Below, piece by piece: positions 51,975 through 60,198 of a DNA stretch of 64,000 nt (positions within the stretch are counted from its first letter, which is position 1; every line of letters starts with the position of its first letter). Origin of the DNA: JBEKIK01 sp050013075 (GTDB taxonomy: Bacteria > Planctomycetota > Planctomycetia > Pirellulales > Thermoguttaceae); contig JBEKFZ010000007.1 in the NCBI GenBank assembly GCA_050013075.1, positions 1 through 64,000 on the forward strand. The letters run 5' to 3'. The notes under the pieces are model-generated. The model had not been told where the DNA came from. It ran no database searches and worked only from the letters and a program-made list of their open reading frames with translations. Position numbers and translations under genes: made by a program.

Positions 51975-52619
51975 TCATTGTTTCAGTTCTTCTTCGATGC
52001 GTTGCAGTTGGGCCTCGAATTGTTGATTGATAACGCCGAATTTGGTTTCCACTCGGCAGCCGCCGGGAGTTATGCCGGCGTCGGCCGTGATTTCGGCTTC
52101 GATATGCGGCGATAACTCATCGACCAACATCCGTACCTGATTGCCCAGCGATTGCAGATCGAGCGGATTCAGGAGGATGCGTAATTGCGAACTGCCGGCG
52201 GCCAACTCCAAGGCCTCGCGGACCAAGGTCAAGGAGATTTCGGGCTGCTCGTGCAACTCGCGGCGGATAAGCCGCTTGGCAATCGCTGCCGCCAAGTGCA
52301 CAGTGCCGGCCTCCCAATGCGAGAGCCATGCGTGCCGGGCGTCCTTGATGTTTTGCACGGCTTGCTTAAGCGCCGGGATCACCGTTGTTAGCTGCTTCCG
52401 CACCATCTCCTCGACGGCATCGATCGCGGCTTGACGCCCCTGAATTTCGGCGGATTTGCGGATGGCCTCGGCTTCCTGCTGGGCCTTGACTACAATCCGC
52501 GCGGCCTGGGCGCGAATTCCGCCTAAGTATTGATCCGCCCGCGCGGCCATGTCTTCGAAATTGAAGGCCGCGCAGTGCGTTGTGCCATTGTGATCAGAGG
52601 CTCGGATGATGGTGGACAT
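51975..52619 (-). CDS. fliH: Flagellar assembly protein FliH
   Basis: 214 residues. The N-terminal half has the small-residue helical repeats of FliH/YscL (AARADQYLGGIRAQAARIVVKA), and the C-terminal domain is FliH-like (VRMLVDELSPHIEAEITADAGITPGGCRVET, in parts LSPHIEAEITADAG, TPGGCRVETKFG). The last residues are encoded at the edge of the CATCCTT array. FliH regulates FliI. Confidence 0.85.
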   Translation of the reverse strand: MSTIIRASDHNGTTHCAAFNFEDMAARADQYLGGIRAQAARIVVKAQQEAEAIRKSAEIQGRQAAIDAVEEMVRKQLTTVIPALKQAVQNIKDARHAWLSHWEAGTVHLAAAIAKRLIRRELHEQPEISLTLVREALELAAGSSQLRILLNPLDLQSLGNQVRMLVDELSPHIEAEITADAGITPGGCRVETKFGVINQQFEAQLQRIEEELKQ

Positions 52620-52627
52620 AGGGCGGC

Positions 52628-52652
52628 AGTGGTCAGGATTCAGGGTTCAGGG
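52628..52652. repeat. CAGGATT/CAGGGTT heptamers
   Basis: Three units of CAGG(A/G)TT between the fliG stop and the fliH start, forming the untranslated leader of fliH. Confidence 0.85.
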
Positions 52653-52655
52653 TTT

Positions 52656-53657
52656 TTACGCGGCTCCTAATGTGATTTTTCCTTTTGCATACACTATCCT
52701 TACGGCGATTTCGGCGATTTTTTGCCGGGCGGTCTCCACGTCGCTTAGCCGGATGGGGCCGGGGCGCTGGAGTTTGCGGCGGAGCGATTCGGCCTGAGCG
52801 CGGGGCAGAAAATGCAACACCCGATCGGTTATTTGCGGCAAGGCGCCCAATAGCGCGGGCATGATCCATTGCGGATCGGCCGCGCGAAAAACATCGGCTA
52901 TAGTGGCGTCGTCCAGATCGGCCAGATCGTCGAACTCCATCGGCGGCGGACCTAAACTTTCAGCCAACGCCCGATCGTGCGCGGCCAGGTTATCCAGGAT
53001 TTGCAGGCGGACGTCGCTTTCGGAGGCCTGCAGAATTCCGCCTACGGCTTGCAAACCGGCGACGCGACGCCGTTGCATGGGCACTTTTTGCGAGAGCCTG
53101 CTCTCCAATGCCTGTTCCACTTCCTGCAAAACCGCCGTGTCGGTCTCCTCCAGATCGACCAGTCGCCGGACTACCTCCGTTTGCAGATTTGGTTGCAGGC
53201 GGGCCAATACGCCGCCGGCCTGGCGGGCCGAGAGGTGCGACAGCACCAGTGCGATGGTTTGGGGACGTTCGCCGGATAAAAGCCGGGCGATATTTTCCCC
53301 TTCGGCTTCCCGCAATCGCACAAAAGGCGTCGGGTGCGAGCCGCTTGTCGCCGCTTCCTTGGCGGCAGGCGCGGAACGTCCAAGGCCGATTTCCCGGCCC
53401 AAGCGTCCGCCCAGTTCGATTCCGGCGGATTGTTGGATATTCGGTTGCGGACCGAGCCGGAAGAACTCGTCCACGACGCACCGTTGCTCATTGCCGGGAA
53501 TATCGTCCAGCACCACCACGGCCTGGCGCACGCGCTGCGCCTGCTCCGGAGTAAGCTGTTCCAGAACCGCGTCGGCCGCCGCGCGATCGAGACAGGCCAC
53601 TAAAATGGCGGCCTTGCGGATGCCGGCATTTGTCAAGTCTTGCTGGATTGCGTTCAT
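52656..53657 (-). CDS. fliG: Flagellar motor switch protein FliG
   Basis: 333 residues. FliG elements: AAILVACLDRAAADAVLEQLTPEQAQRVRQAV (in parts), the middle motif RPQTIALVLSHLSARQAGGVLARL (ERPQ in place of the usual EHPQ), and the C-terminal part (LPRAQAESLRRKLQRPGPI ... ARQKIAEIAVRI). Torque generation and switching, C-ring. The usual torque-helix charged pattern is only partly seen. Downstream of fliF by 14 bp. Confidence 0.9.
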   Translation of the reverse strand: MNAIQQDLTNAGIRKAAILVACLDRAAADAVLEQLTPEQAQRVRQAVVVLDDIPGNEQRCVVDEFFRLGPQPNIQQSAGIELGGRLGREIGLGRSAPAAKEAATSGSHPTPFVRLREAEGENIARLLSGERPQTIALVLSHLSARQAGGVLARLQPNLQTEVVRRLVDLEETDTAVLQEVEQALESRLSQKVPMQRRRVAGLQAVGGILQASESDVRLQILDNLAAHDRALAESLGPPPMEFDDLADLDDATIADVFRAADPQWIMPALLGALPQITDRVLHFLPRAQAESLRRKLQRPGPIRLSDVETARQKIAEIAVRIVYAKGKITLGAA

Positions 53658-53671
53658 ATTCCAAAATTCCG

Positions 53672-55330
53672 TTAAGAGCTTGTGCTACTGATCCAACCGC
53701 GAAGGATATTGGCGGCCGTATCCGGATCTTCTTTTACCATTTCCGAAAGTTCGTCCAGCAGCGACGGCCCGCTCGTGAAACGCCGCAAACGCGACGCGGT
53801 TGGCGCGGCGGACTCGGGCGCTTGTTCTTCGTTGACGGCCGTGTTGGCGATCTTCGGCATGGCGTGGGTCTCGGGCATGGGAGGGGCGGAGCGGACCAGC
53901 GACCGCAACATCAACAAGCTCATTACCGCAACTCCGATCATGCCCAACATGCTCCAGTATTCGCCCAGCCAGGCCAAAACCGTTTGGGCGGCGCCGGGAG
54001 CGGGGATTTCCTTGCCGGGAATATCCTGAAAGGCGGACACGGTGACAAACTCCGTCAGGTCGGCGACGCCTTCGGTCTGCGGTAAAAGCGGGGCCACGTG
54101 CTTCCGAACCATTTCTGTCACCTCGGTGCGGATTTGATCGAGGGCCGCCTGGTCCGGCACCTTTTGTTCCTTGCCGTCTTTGGCGGGATTGCGTTGTTGC
54201 CAAACGCTTTTGAAGTAGCTGACTGGGATGCCTATGGAAACCTTGGCCGATTTCGGCGTAAGCCCGACTTTTTCGATCTCCGTTTCCGAACCGGAAGGCA
54301 GGCTAACAATTTCGTTCTTTGTTTGTTCTTCCTCTTCCTTGGATCCGCCGGCGGAATTCGGTCCCAGCGCGGCGGCGGTATTCGGCGGCTGCTGTCCGGC
54401 ATAACCCGGCCTGCCCGACGTTCCGGCGCTGTCCTGCGACCGCGAAGTGCTTTGGTTCGATTCTCGCACCGTGGTGGTTTTGGAATCGTGTTTCACTATG
54501 TGCTCGCGGCTATTTTTATTCGTATCCAAGGCTACGGTAGGTTCGACGGTGACATTGGAGATATAAGACAGGGCATTGAGAATTTTGGCTTTTAAATCCC
54601 GTTCGTAGGTCCGTTTCAGCGACACATACAGATTGTCGTCGCCGCCGCCGTCGTTTTCTGAATTCCCGGACCAAGAGCGGCCGTTCAGATCGGATACGGT
54701 AACATCCTCGGGCTTGAGTCCGGCGATCGCGCCCGCTACAAAGTGGCGGATGTTGAAAACTTTATCCGCATCCAGTTGGTCGGACCCGATCGGTTTGACC
54801 GCGACTGAGGCCTTGAAGGTCTTTTCCCTATTCAACCCGCCCTTGGTGTCGGAATCATAGATGACGGTTGCCCGTTCGATGCCGTTCATGACGCTGATAA
54901 CAAGGCCCAGTTTTTTCTCTTTGGTGTTTTTCCTTCGCTGTTCCCTGTCTTTTTCGGTTTCAAAGAAACTACTGTTGTTCGATTCCTCATCCATGACGGT
55001 GCTGAAGTCGGCCGGCAGGGCCTTGGAGTCGGCCAAGGCGGCCATATACACGGCCTCCTGACCGTGCGGCACGCGGATCTGCGTTCCGTCGATCTTATAA
55101 CCGCTGAGTTTCGCCTTGCCGAAAGCGGCCTCCATGGCCGGCAATTGACTGGCCGATATCGGCACGCCGTGCATCAAATCCCCGCCGGGGCCGGACATGT
55201 CGTGAGTGAACAAATATCCCAGGCTGACAACCACCACGATCAACAGCAGCCCGGCCGTGAGCCGGGCGCCGGGCGTCATGGAGCGGAACAGATCGACTAC
55301 CTGTGCAAATGCCTTATTGAGAAAATCCAT
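53672..55330 (-). CDS. fliF: Flagellar MS-ring protein FliF
   Basis: 552 residues: two membrane helices (about 26-46 and near 458-478), ring-building domains between them, and the C-terminal FliG-binding helix (LLDELSEMVKEDPDTAANILRGWI, in parts). A Gly/Ser/Gln-rich insertion between the ring domains is long. Together with flgB, flgC and fliE it forms the proximal basal-body operon. Confidence 0.93.
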   Translation of the reverse strand: MDFLNKAFAQVVDLFRSMTPGARLTAGLLLIVVVVSLGYLFTHDMSGPGGDLMHGVPISASQLPAMEAAFGKAKLSGYKIDGTQIRVPHGQEAVYMAALADSKALPADFSTVMDEESNNSSFFETEKDREQRRKNTKEKKLGLVISVMNGIERATVIYDSDTKGGLNREKTFKASVAVKPIGSDQLDADKVFNIRHFVAGAIAGLKPEDVTVSDLNGRSWSGNSENDGGGDDNLYVSLKRTYERDLKAKILNALSYISNVTVEPTVALDTNKNSREHIVKHDSKTTTVRESNQSTSRSQDSAGTSGRPGYAGQQPPNTAAALGPNSAGGSKEEEEQTKNEIVSLPSGSETEIEKVGLTPKSAKVSIGIPVSYFKSVWQQRNPAKDGKEQKVPDQAALDQIRTEVTEMVRKHVAPLLPQTEGVADLTEFVTVSAFQDIPGKEIPAPGAAQTVLAWLGEYWSMLGMIGVAVMSLLMLRSLVRSAPPMPETHAMPKIANTAVNEEQAPESAAPTASRLRRFTSGPSLLDELSEMVKEDPDTAANILRGWISSTSS

Positions 55331-55404
55331 CCGTGGATCCTTTATTTTTCAAAATGCAAATATCAAATCTCAAATTGAACAACAATTAATATTCCATTCC
55401 CAAT

Positions 55405-55530
55405 ACGCTCCCCGACCAACCTTCGGTCGGTGCCCGGTCGCGGGTAAACAATTCCCGCTCCCCTTCGGGTCGCGGCTAAACATTCTAGCTCCAAACTACT
55501 AATCCCTAATCTCTAATCCCTAATCCCTTC
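55405..55530. repeat. Palindromes and CTAATCC heptamers between fliE and fliF
   Basis: CGACCAACCTTCGGTCGGTGCCCGGTCGCGG and CCCGCTCCCCTTCGGGTCGCGG-type inverted repeats (55415-55480), then CTAATCC/CTAATCT units (55499-55530) ending at the fliE stop. Confidence 0.8.
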
Positions 55531-55534
55531 CCCG

Positions 55535-55840
55535 TTACACGCGAATCGCTTCAATATCCTGATACGCTTGAACCAACTTGTTGCGGACTTGGAGCATCAT
55601 TTTGAAGGCCAGGTCGGCTTTTTGCACGGCGGTCAGCACCTCGGCCGGACTGACGTCTCCGCCGGTGGCGAATTTTTCCACGGCCGAATCGGCTTGCTGT
55701 TGCATTTCGTTTACCTGCTGGATCGAGTCGAGCAGATAGTTCTTAAACGAGTCCGCGCCTTGTGCGGCATCCTTGCCGGCCAGGACGCTTGGACTGAGCG
55801 TGAGCGGCGTCGATATGTTTTGTATGGGATTCATGGACAT
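55535..55840 (-). CDS. fliE: Flagellar basal-body protein FliE
   Basis: 101 residues of the FliE type: SFKNYLLDSIQQVNEMQQQADSAVEKFATGG, in parts, then LTAVQKADLAFKMMLQVRNKLVQAYQDIEAIRV (in parts). It links the MS ring to the rod. Order flgB-flgC-fliE-fliF is the common one. Confidence 0.93.
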   Translation of the reverse strand: MSMNPIQNISTPLTLSPSVLAGKDAAQGADSFKNYLLDSIQQVNEMQQQADSAVEKFATGGDVSPAEVLTAVQKADLAFKMMLQVRNKLVQAYQDIEAIRV

Positions 55841-55888
55841 ATCATGTAACGGTTAAAAGGAATGTCATCAGGCGATAATATTTTCCTA

Positions 55889-55957
55889 GTTCCCACGCTC
55901 TGCGTGGGAACCCGAGTTTTTCGTCAATTCGCCAGTTCCCACGCAGAGCGTGGGAAC
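55889..55957. repeat. Inverted pair of GTTCCCACGC...GCGTGGGAAC palindromes
   Basis: Copy 1 (55889-55911): GTTCCCACGC, centre TCT, GCGTGGGAAC. Copy 2 (55935-55957): the same arms with centre AGA, i.e. inverted. They lie 23 bp apart between flgC and fliE. Near-perfect palindromes with only the 3-nt centre giving orientation. Confidence 0.85.
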
Positions 55958-55993
55958 CAGGGATTTTTAGCGTCTGTTGTTCCAGGTTTATCC

Positions 55994-56413
55994 TCATGCC
56001 AAAATTTTTAACGTTTGTTGTTCCAGGTCTTTGGTGATTTCCATCGTGCCCAGATTGGCTTCGTAGGCCCGGGCGGCTTCCATGGCGTCGGTCATTTCGG
56101 TCATCATGTTTATGTTCGGGTAGGCTACGTAGCCTGTGTTCGGACCGGTTTTAATGGCGTCGGGATTTCCGGGTTCGTATTTCAGCCGGGGTTCGAGTTT
56201 GGCGGTTTGCACCGAGGCGACTTTGACCCCGGGCGCGCCGTTTGCGCCGACGCTGGGATCGGCTTGAAAAACCACGAACCGGGGCTGGTACGGCGACGGT
56301 TCCCCAGCCTCGTTGTGCGTGGTCGAAATGTTCGCCAGGTTGCTGGAAATCGCGTTCATCCTTATCCGTTGGGCAACTAAGGCGCTGCTGCTAATGTCCA
56401 ATGCCGGAAGCAT
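55994..56413 (-). CDS. flgC: Flagellar rod protein FlgC
   Basis: 139 residues: ALDISSSALVAQRIRMNAISSNLANISTT (in parts) and the C-terminal helix MTDAMEAARAYEANLGTMEITKDL. Typical length. It forms part of the proximal rod. Separated from flgB by a 122-bp gap containing TTAGGGG units. Confidence 0.93.
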   Translation of the reverse strand: MLPALDISSSALVAQRIRMNAISSNLANISTTHNEAGEPSPYQPRFVVFQADPSVGANGAPGVKVASVQTAKLEPRLKYEPGNPDAIKTGPNTGYVAYPNINMMTEMTDAMEAARAYEANLGTMEITKDLEQQTLKILA

Positions 56414-56535
56414 GTTCAGGTCCAGGGGGTTAGGGGTTAATTCTTGGAAACAGGTTGCCCCGATTCACGCCGCTAGACTGCCCCTGGCGGCCGCACGCTT
56501 GTTAAATAATTTTCCTCATGGTTTCGATTAAAAGG

Positions 56536-56958
56536 TTATACTTTTTCGGAGATGGCGGTTTCCAGCATGTGAAATTGCTTGACCATAATCGTAAGTGCAA
56601 TGTTGTGTTGCATCTGGTTTTTGACCATCTCGGTGACTTGATGTTCAATGCCCACGTTGTTTTGATCGTGATGCAGAATGGTTTTGGAGTTTTTGGCGAC
56701 TTCGGCCAGCGGCTCGGCATTGCACAGCCCGATTTCGCCGGGCGAAACCTCTTGCGAGGACGACGGTGGCTGATGCCGCTCTTCGATGGCCTCGTGCAAT
56801 CGAGACTGAAAATCCTCGACCGAAAGGTCGCGGACCTTGTAACCCGGCGTGTCCATATTGGCGATGTTGCCGGCCAGAACGGTGTGCCTGGCCTGGCAGA
56901 AATTCACCACTTCCTGGAGCACGGGAATCGTCGTCGAATCGAACAAGTTCGAGATCAT
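56536..56958 (-). CDS. flgB: Flagellar rod protein FlgB
   Basis: 140 residues from the ATG at 56958; the frame runs back to 57069 but through the promoter, so the upstream codons are discarded. Rod-protein motif AGNIANMDTPGYKVRDLS and the C-terminal helix QVTEMVKNQMQHNIALTIMV. First gene of the basal-body operon. A sigma-54 promoter lies 56-72 bp upstream. Confidence 0.92.
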   Translation of the reverse strand: MISNLFDSTTIPVLQEVVNFCQARHTVLAGNIANMDTPGYKVRDLSVEDFQSRLHEAIEERHQPPSSSQEVSPGEIGLCNAEPLAEVAKNSKTILHHDQNNVGIEHQVTEMVKNQMQHNIALTIMVKQFHMLETAISEKV

Positions 56959-57014
56959 CGAGCACGGCTTTCGCTTATTAAAACAAAGGCAACGCATATT
57001 AACCGGATTTCCGG

Positions 57015-57030
57015 TGCAACCGGCGTGCCA
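57015..57030 (-). promoter_or_regulatory. Sigma-54 (-24/-12) promoter of the flgB operon
   Basis: On the minus strand TGGCACG-CCGG-TTGCA (57030 to 57015): all the invariant bases and the 4-nt spacing of the consensus TGGCACG-N4-TTGC. The predicted start is about 12 nt downstream of the GC, near 57003, giving a leader of about 45 nt to the flgB ATG. The gene directly upstream encodes a sigma-54 activator, which is the expected regulator. Confidence 0.85.
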
Positions 57031-57219
57031 TATTCGGCGGAGACTCGCCGGACAGGGCATATCGGCCAATCAGCGCGTATTGCCTAACTTACTGGGGTGT
57101 TTGTTTTTCCCGTTAAAAATTCAATTTTATTCTTTACAATTCTTTTGCCGTAAAAAAATTCTCTTTATATCCGCAACCGGCAATTTCTGCGCGTGGGGAT
57201 CGGCAATTATTGCCTATTG

Positions 57220-58641
57220 TCATCCTGCTTTTAAGAACGATTTTTCCCGCGGCGCGTAACCGTATTGGCGCAACTTGCCCGATAGGGTTCGCAGCCCGAT
57301 GCCCAGGGCCTGGGCGGTTTTCGCCCGGTGCCCGCCGAATTTTTCCAACGTGGCTTCGATCAGTTTGCGTTCCATTTCCTGTAAACTGATTCCCACGGGC
57401 ATGTCATTGTCTTGGTTTTGTGTTTGTCCGAGATCGGCAATCAACCAGCGGCGCAGGTCATCGGCGGCGATGGGCCGGCCGGCGTACAGGATGCTGGCGC
57501 GGGTGACGATGTTTTCCAGTTCCCTGACATTGCCCGGCCAATGATAATCCAACAACAACTGTTCGGCCGAGGCCTCCAAAGAGCACGGATATCGCTCCAG
57601 GCGATTAGCGCAACGGACGAAGAAATAATCGACCAGTTGGGGGATGTCTTCGCGGTGCTCGCGCAAGGGCGGCACGTGCAGGGGAACCACGGCCAGGCGG
57701 AAATATAGATCCTCGCGGAACCGTCCGGCCGATACCTCGGCTTGCAGATCGCGGTTGGTCGTGGCCATCACGCGGACGTCGACGCGGATGGTTTGGCTCG
57801 ATCCCACGCGTTCGAAACTCTTTTCCTGCAGCACGCGGAGCAGTTTGGCTTGCAGGCGGAGGTCGATTTCGCTGATTTCATCGAGCATGAGAGTGCCGCC
57901 GTCGGCCGATTCGAAGCGCCCGATGCGTTGGCTATCGGCGCCGGTGAATGCGCCGCGTTCGTGGCCGAAGAGTTCGCTCTCCATCAATTGGGCCGAGAGC
58001 ACGGGGCAATTCAGGCTGACCAGTTCCTTGTCGCGGCGGCCGCCGGCGGCGTGGACCGCCAGGGCGACCAATTCCTTGCCCGTGCCGCTTTCGCCGGTTA
58101 TGAGCACGGTTTCCGGCGTGGGTGCGACCTGGGCGATGCGATCGCGGAGCGTCCGCATTTGCGTGCTGGAGCCGATCATCTCCGGCTGTTCGCATCGATT
58201 TTCCCGGGCCGCGCCGCGGATATCTTGTTTCACCAGCCGGCCGTGGCAAATGGCCTGGCCGACGAGCCGTTCGAGTTGATCGACGTTGAAAGGTTTTTCG
58301 ATATAATCGAACGCCCCGTGGCGCATGGCTTCGACGGCCGTGGCCACCGAGGCGTACGCGGTGACCATCACGGCGGCGACGCTCAGGCGCCGTTGTTGGA
58401 GTTGGATGATGAACTCCACGCCGTTCATGCCGGGCATTTTCAAGTCAGTCAGGACGCAATCGAATTCGTCGCGTTCCAATACCTGGAGCGCCTCCGGTGC
58501 GCTGGAACAGCAAACCACTTCGTGGCCGGCGGAACGCAGTACGTCGGCCATGGACTCGCGGGCCTGGCGATGATCGTCCACGACCATCACGCGGCCGGGC
58601 AGAGCGCGGGGAGTGTTTTCGGCAAAAGAAATAGTTTTCAT
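57220..58641 (-). CDS. NtrC-family sigma-54 activator / response regulator (FleR/FlgR type)
   Basis: 473 residues. Receiver domain with phospho-acceptor D66 (CVLTDLKMPG) and the acidic pair at 22-23; AAA+ domain with Walker A GESGTGKE (183-190), the sigma-54 contact loop GAFTGA (230-235) and LMLDEISEI; Fis-type helix-turn-helix at the C-terminus (HRAKTAQALGIGLRTLSGKL). The start is ATG at 58641, overlapping the kinase stop by 4 bases (ATGA), so the pair is translationally coupled. Its most likely target is the -24/-12 promoter 190 bp downstream, controlling the flagellar operon. Confidence 0.93.
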   Translation of the reverse strand: MKTISFAENTPRALPGRVMVVDDHRQARESMADVLRSAGHEVVCCSSAPEALQVLERDEFDCVLTDLKMPGMNGVEFIIQLQQRRLSVAAVMVTAYASVATAVEAMRHGAFDYIEKPFNVDQLERLVGQAICHGRLVKQDIRGAARENRCEQPEMIGSSTQMRTLRDRIAQVAPTPETVLITGESGTGKELVALAVHAAGGRRDKELVSLNCPVLSAQLMESELFGHERGAFTGADSQRIGRFESADGGTLMLDEISEIDLRLQAKLLRVLQEKSFERVGSSQTIRVDVRVMATTNRDLQAEVSAGRFREDLYFRLAVVPLHVPPLREHREDIPQLVDYFFVRCANRLERYPCSLEASAEQLLLDYHWPGNVRELENIVTRASILYAGRPIAADDLRRWLIADLGQTQNQDNDMPVGISLQEMERKLIEATLEKFGGHRAKTAQALGIGLRTLSGKLRQYGYAPREKSFLKAG

Positions 58642-59492
58642 GCGGCGGCCTCCAATAGCTTGGCACGGGGAATTCGCAAACTGAAGACTGCGCCGCCCTG
58701 GGGATTGTTGGCCGCAGTCGCGTTTCCTTGGTGCACCTCGGCGATGCGGTAAACGATGGCCAGCCCAAGTCCCGTTCCGCCCGGCTTGGTCGTGAAAAAC
58801 GGCTCGAACACCCGATGCCGGACGTCGTCCGACAGCCCGGGACCGGAATCGGCGATCTTCAGTTCCACGCAATCGGACTCCTCGGCGGCATCGATGTTTA
58901 TCGTGCCGCCGTCGGGCATTGCGTCCACGGCGTTCAGGCACAGATTAAGCACGGCGCGGCGCAGCATGTCGCGGTCGGCGGTGATGGTCTCGGCGGGCGA
59001 TATGTCGAGAATCGTTTCGATTCCCTGGGCTTCGAATTGCGGCGAGAGCGACGAGCATACGTCTTCGATTAGTTTTTTCAGCTTGAGCGTCTTCAATTGC
59101 GGTTCGCGCTCGGCGGTAAAGTGCAAGAGGTCGTTTACCGTGGCGTCCAGGGCCGTGAATCCGGCCGCAATCTTGTCCAACATCTCGAGATTTCCGGGAT
59201 CATCGAGGATTCGCCGCCGCAGCAAGCTAAGATATAACGTGACGGGCACAAGGTTGTTCCGCACCTCGTGGGCGACGTGGGAGGCCATCTGCCCGAGATC
59301 GGCCAGCCGATTTTTCCGCGCCAACTCGCGGTTCTTTATTTCCAACTCGTCGGTCAGGCGCTTGACTTCCTCGCGCAGGGCCTTGTGCGTCTGTTCCAAG
59401 CGCAGCGTGGTCTCCCGCCAGGCCGACAACACGGTTCCCAGGTCGGCTTGGCTCAGCGGCGACATTTTGGAAGGCAGGGCGGTTTGGGTCAT
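58638..59492 (-). CDS. Cytosolic sensor histidine kinase (FleS/FlgS type)
   Basis: 284 residues with no membrane segment. H-box H75 (SHVAHEVRNNLVPVTLYL), N-box (NLCLNAVDAMPDG), G-boxes (DSGPGLSDDVRHRVFEPFF, GGTGLGLAIVYRI). A coiled-coil N-terminus. It is overlapped by the activator gene (ATGA). Lack of a sensor domain fits FlgS/FleS-type kinases that read flagellar export status; that is an inference from context. Confidence 0.9.
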   Translation of the reverse strand: MTQTALPSKMSPLSQADLGTVLSAWRETTLRLEQTHKALREEVKRLTDELEIKNRELARKNRLADLGQMASHVAHEVRNNLVPVTLYLSLLRRRILDDPGNLEMLDKIAAGFTALDATVNDLLHFTAEREPQLKTLKLKKLIEDVCSSLSPQFEAQGIETILDISPAETITADRDMLRRAVLNLCLNAVDAMPDGGTINIDAAEESDCVELKIADSGPGLSDDVRHRVFEPFFTTKPGGTGLGLAIVYRIAEVHQGNATAANNPQGGAVFSLRIPRAKLLEAAA

Positions 59493-59504
59493 GGTAAAAA
59501 GTGG

Positions 59505-59605
59505 ACAGTGGTTAGTGGGCAGTGGTTAGTGGGCAGTGGGCAGTGGTTAGTTTTGTCATGGTTCAATTTGCAATATGTGATTTGCAATTGACAATTTGCA
59601 ATATT
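59505..59605. repeat. GTGGGCA/GTGGTTA and TTTGCAA heptamers
   Basis: AGTGGTTAGTGGGCAGTGGTTAGTGGGCAG with 7-8 bp period (59511-59549), then ATTTGCAA-type units (59566-59603) reaching the flgN stop. Intergenic form of the same TTTGCAA family that codes leaders at 33-36 kb and in fliP. Confidence 0.85.
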
Positions 59606-60065
59606 ATTTCTCCGAAAACAGATCTACTTGAGGCAACGGCGCGTCGGCCGGGGGCAGATACGCATGTCTTGCATGTCCGGCCAGGTGCGCTCCTTGGAGC
59701 CGGGCGGCCGCTTCATCGCGGCGGCGGATCAGCGCGGCTTCGCAGCACTTCTCCTGACTGACGATCTCGGCCAGCAGGGTTTCGCACTGTTTAATTTGTT
59801 CGGCGCATTGCGCCCTCTCGGCGGCCGAGCGCCAATTGCGCAGCTGGGGATCCTGGTTGCGGAAAGGGTTCAACGCGCGTTCAATCCGTTGTAATGTAAC
59901 CAAAGGGCGTTGCTTGGCCGCCAAGACGTCCATTAGTGATGTTATGTTCCCCCCGTCGATCAACGCCAGTTGCTTGCGCCCCATGTCGCGCAACTGCAAC
60001 AAGCACTCGCGTTTAACGCGGATCAGGTCTTTCAGGATGTCGGTCTCGTTAAAGTTATCAGTCAT
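59604..60065 (-). CDS. flgN: FlgN-like flagellar chaperone
   Basis: 153 residues, largely helical: ILKDLIRVKRECLLQLRDMGRKQLALIDGGNITSLMDVLAAKQ (in parts ILKDLIRVKRECLLQLRD, DVLAAKQRPLVTLQRIERAL). Length and the LLxxK-type motif fit FlgN/FlgT-like chaperones for hook-associated proteins. First gene of the locus as read. No HAP genes are adjacent, so this is a moderate assignment. Confidence 0.65.
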   Translation of the reverse strand: MTDNFNETDILKDLIRVKRECLLQLRDMGRKQLALIDGGNITSLMDVLAAKQRPLVTLQRIERALNPFRNQDPQLRNWRSAAERAQCAEQIKQCETLLAEIVSQEKCCEAALIRRRDEAAARLQGAHLAGHARHAYLPPADAPLPQVDLFSEK

Positions 60066-60178
60066 CAGTCATCAGTTATCAGTTATCAGTTCTCGGTTTT
60101 CAGCGGGTAGTGAGTAAAGTGCATGGCGAAACCGCAAGCGGTTTCATGGATTAATTCATCCTTCATCCTTCATCCTTT
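60057..60178. repeat. Composite: CAGTTAT heptamers, palindrome, CATCCTT array
   Basis: CAGTCATCAGTTATCAGTTATCAG (60063-60090), palindrome copy (60128-60145), and CATCCTT x3 (60159-60178). Read on the minus strand, it follows the stop codon of the TPR gene (60199) in the order GGATGAA array, palindrome, AACTGAT array, then the flgN start. Confidence 0.9.
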
Positions 60179-60198
60179 TTCTTCACCCTTCGCTGTTT

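Noticed and set aside
58642..58941. 100-residue N-terminal extension of the sigma-54 activator
   Set aside because: It lies inside the kinase gene in another frame and is Arg-rich; the receiver domain begins after the ATG at 58641.
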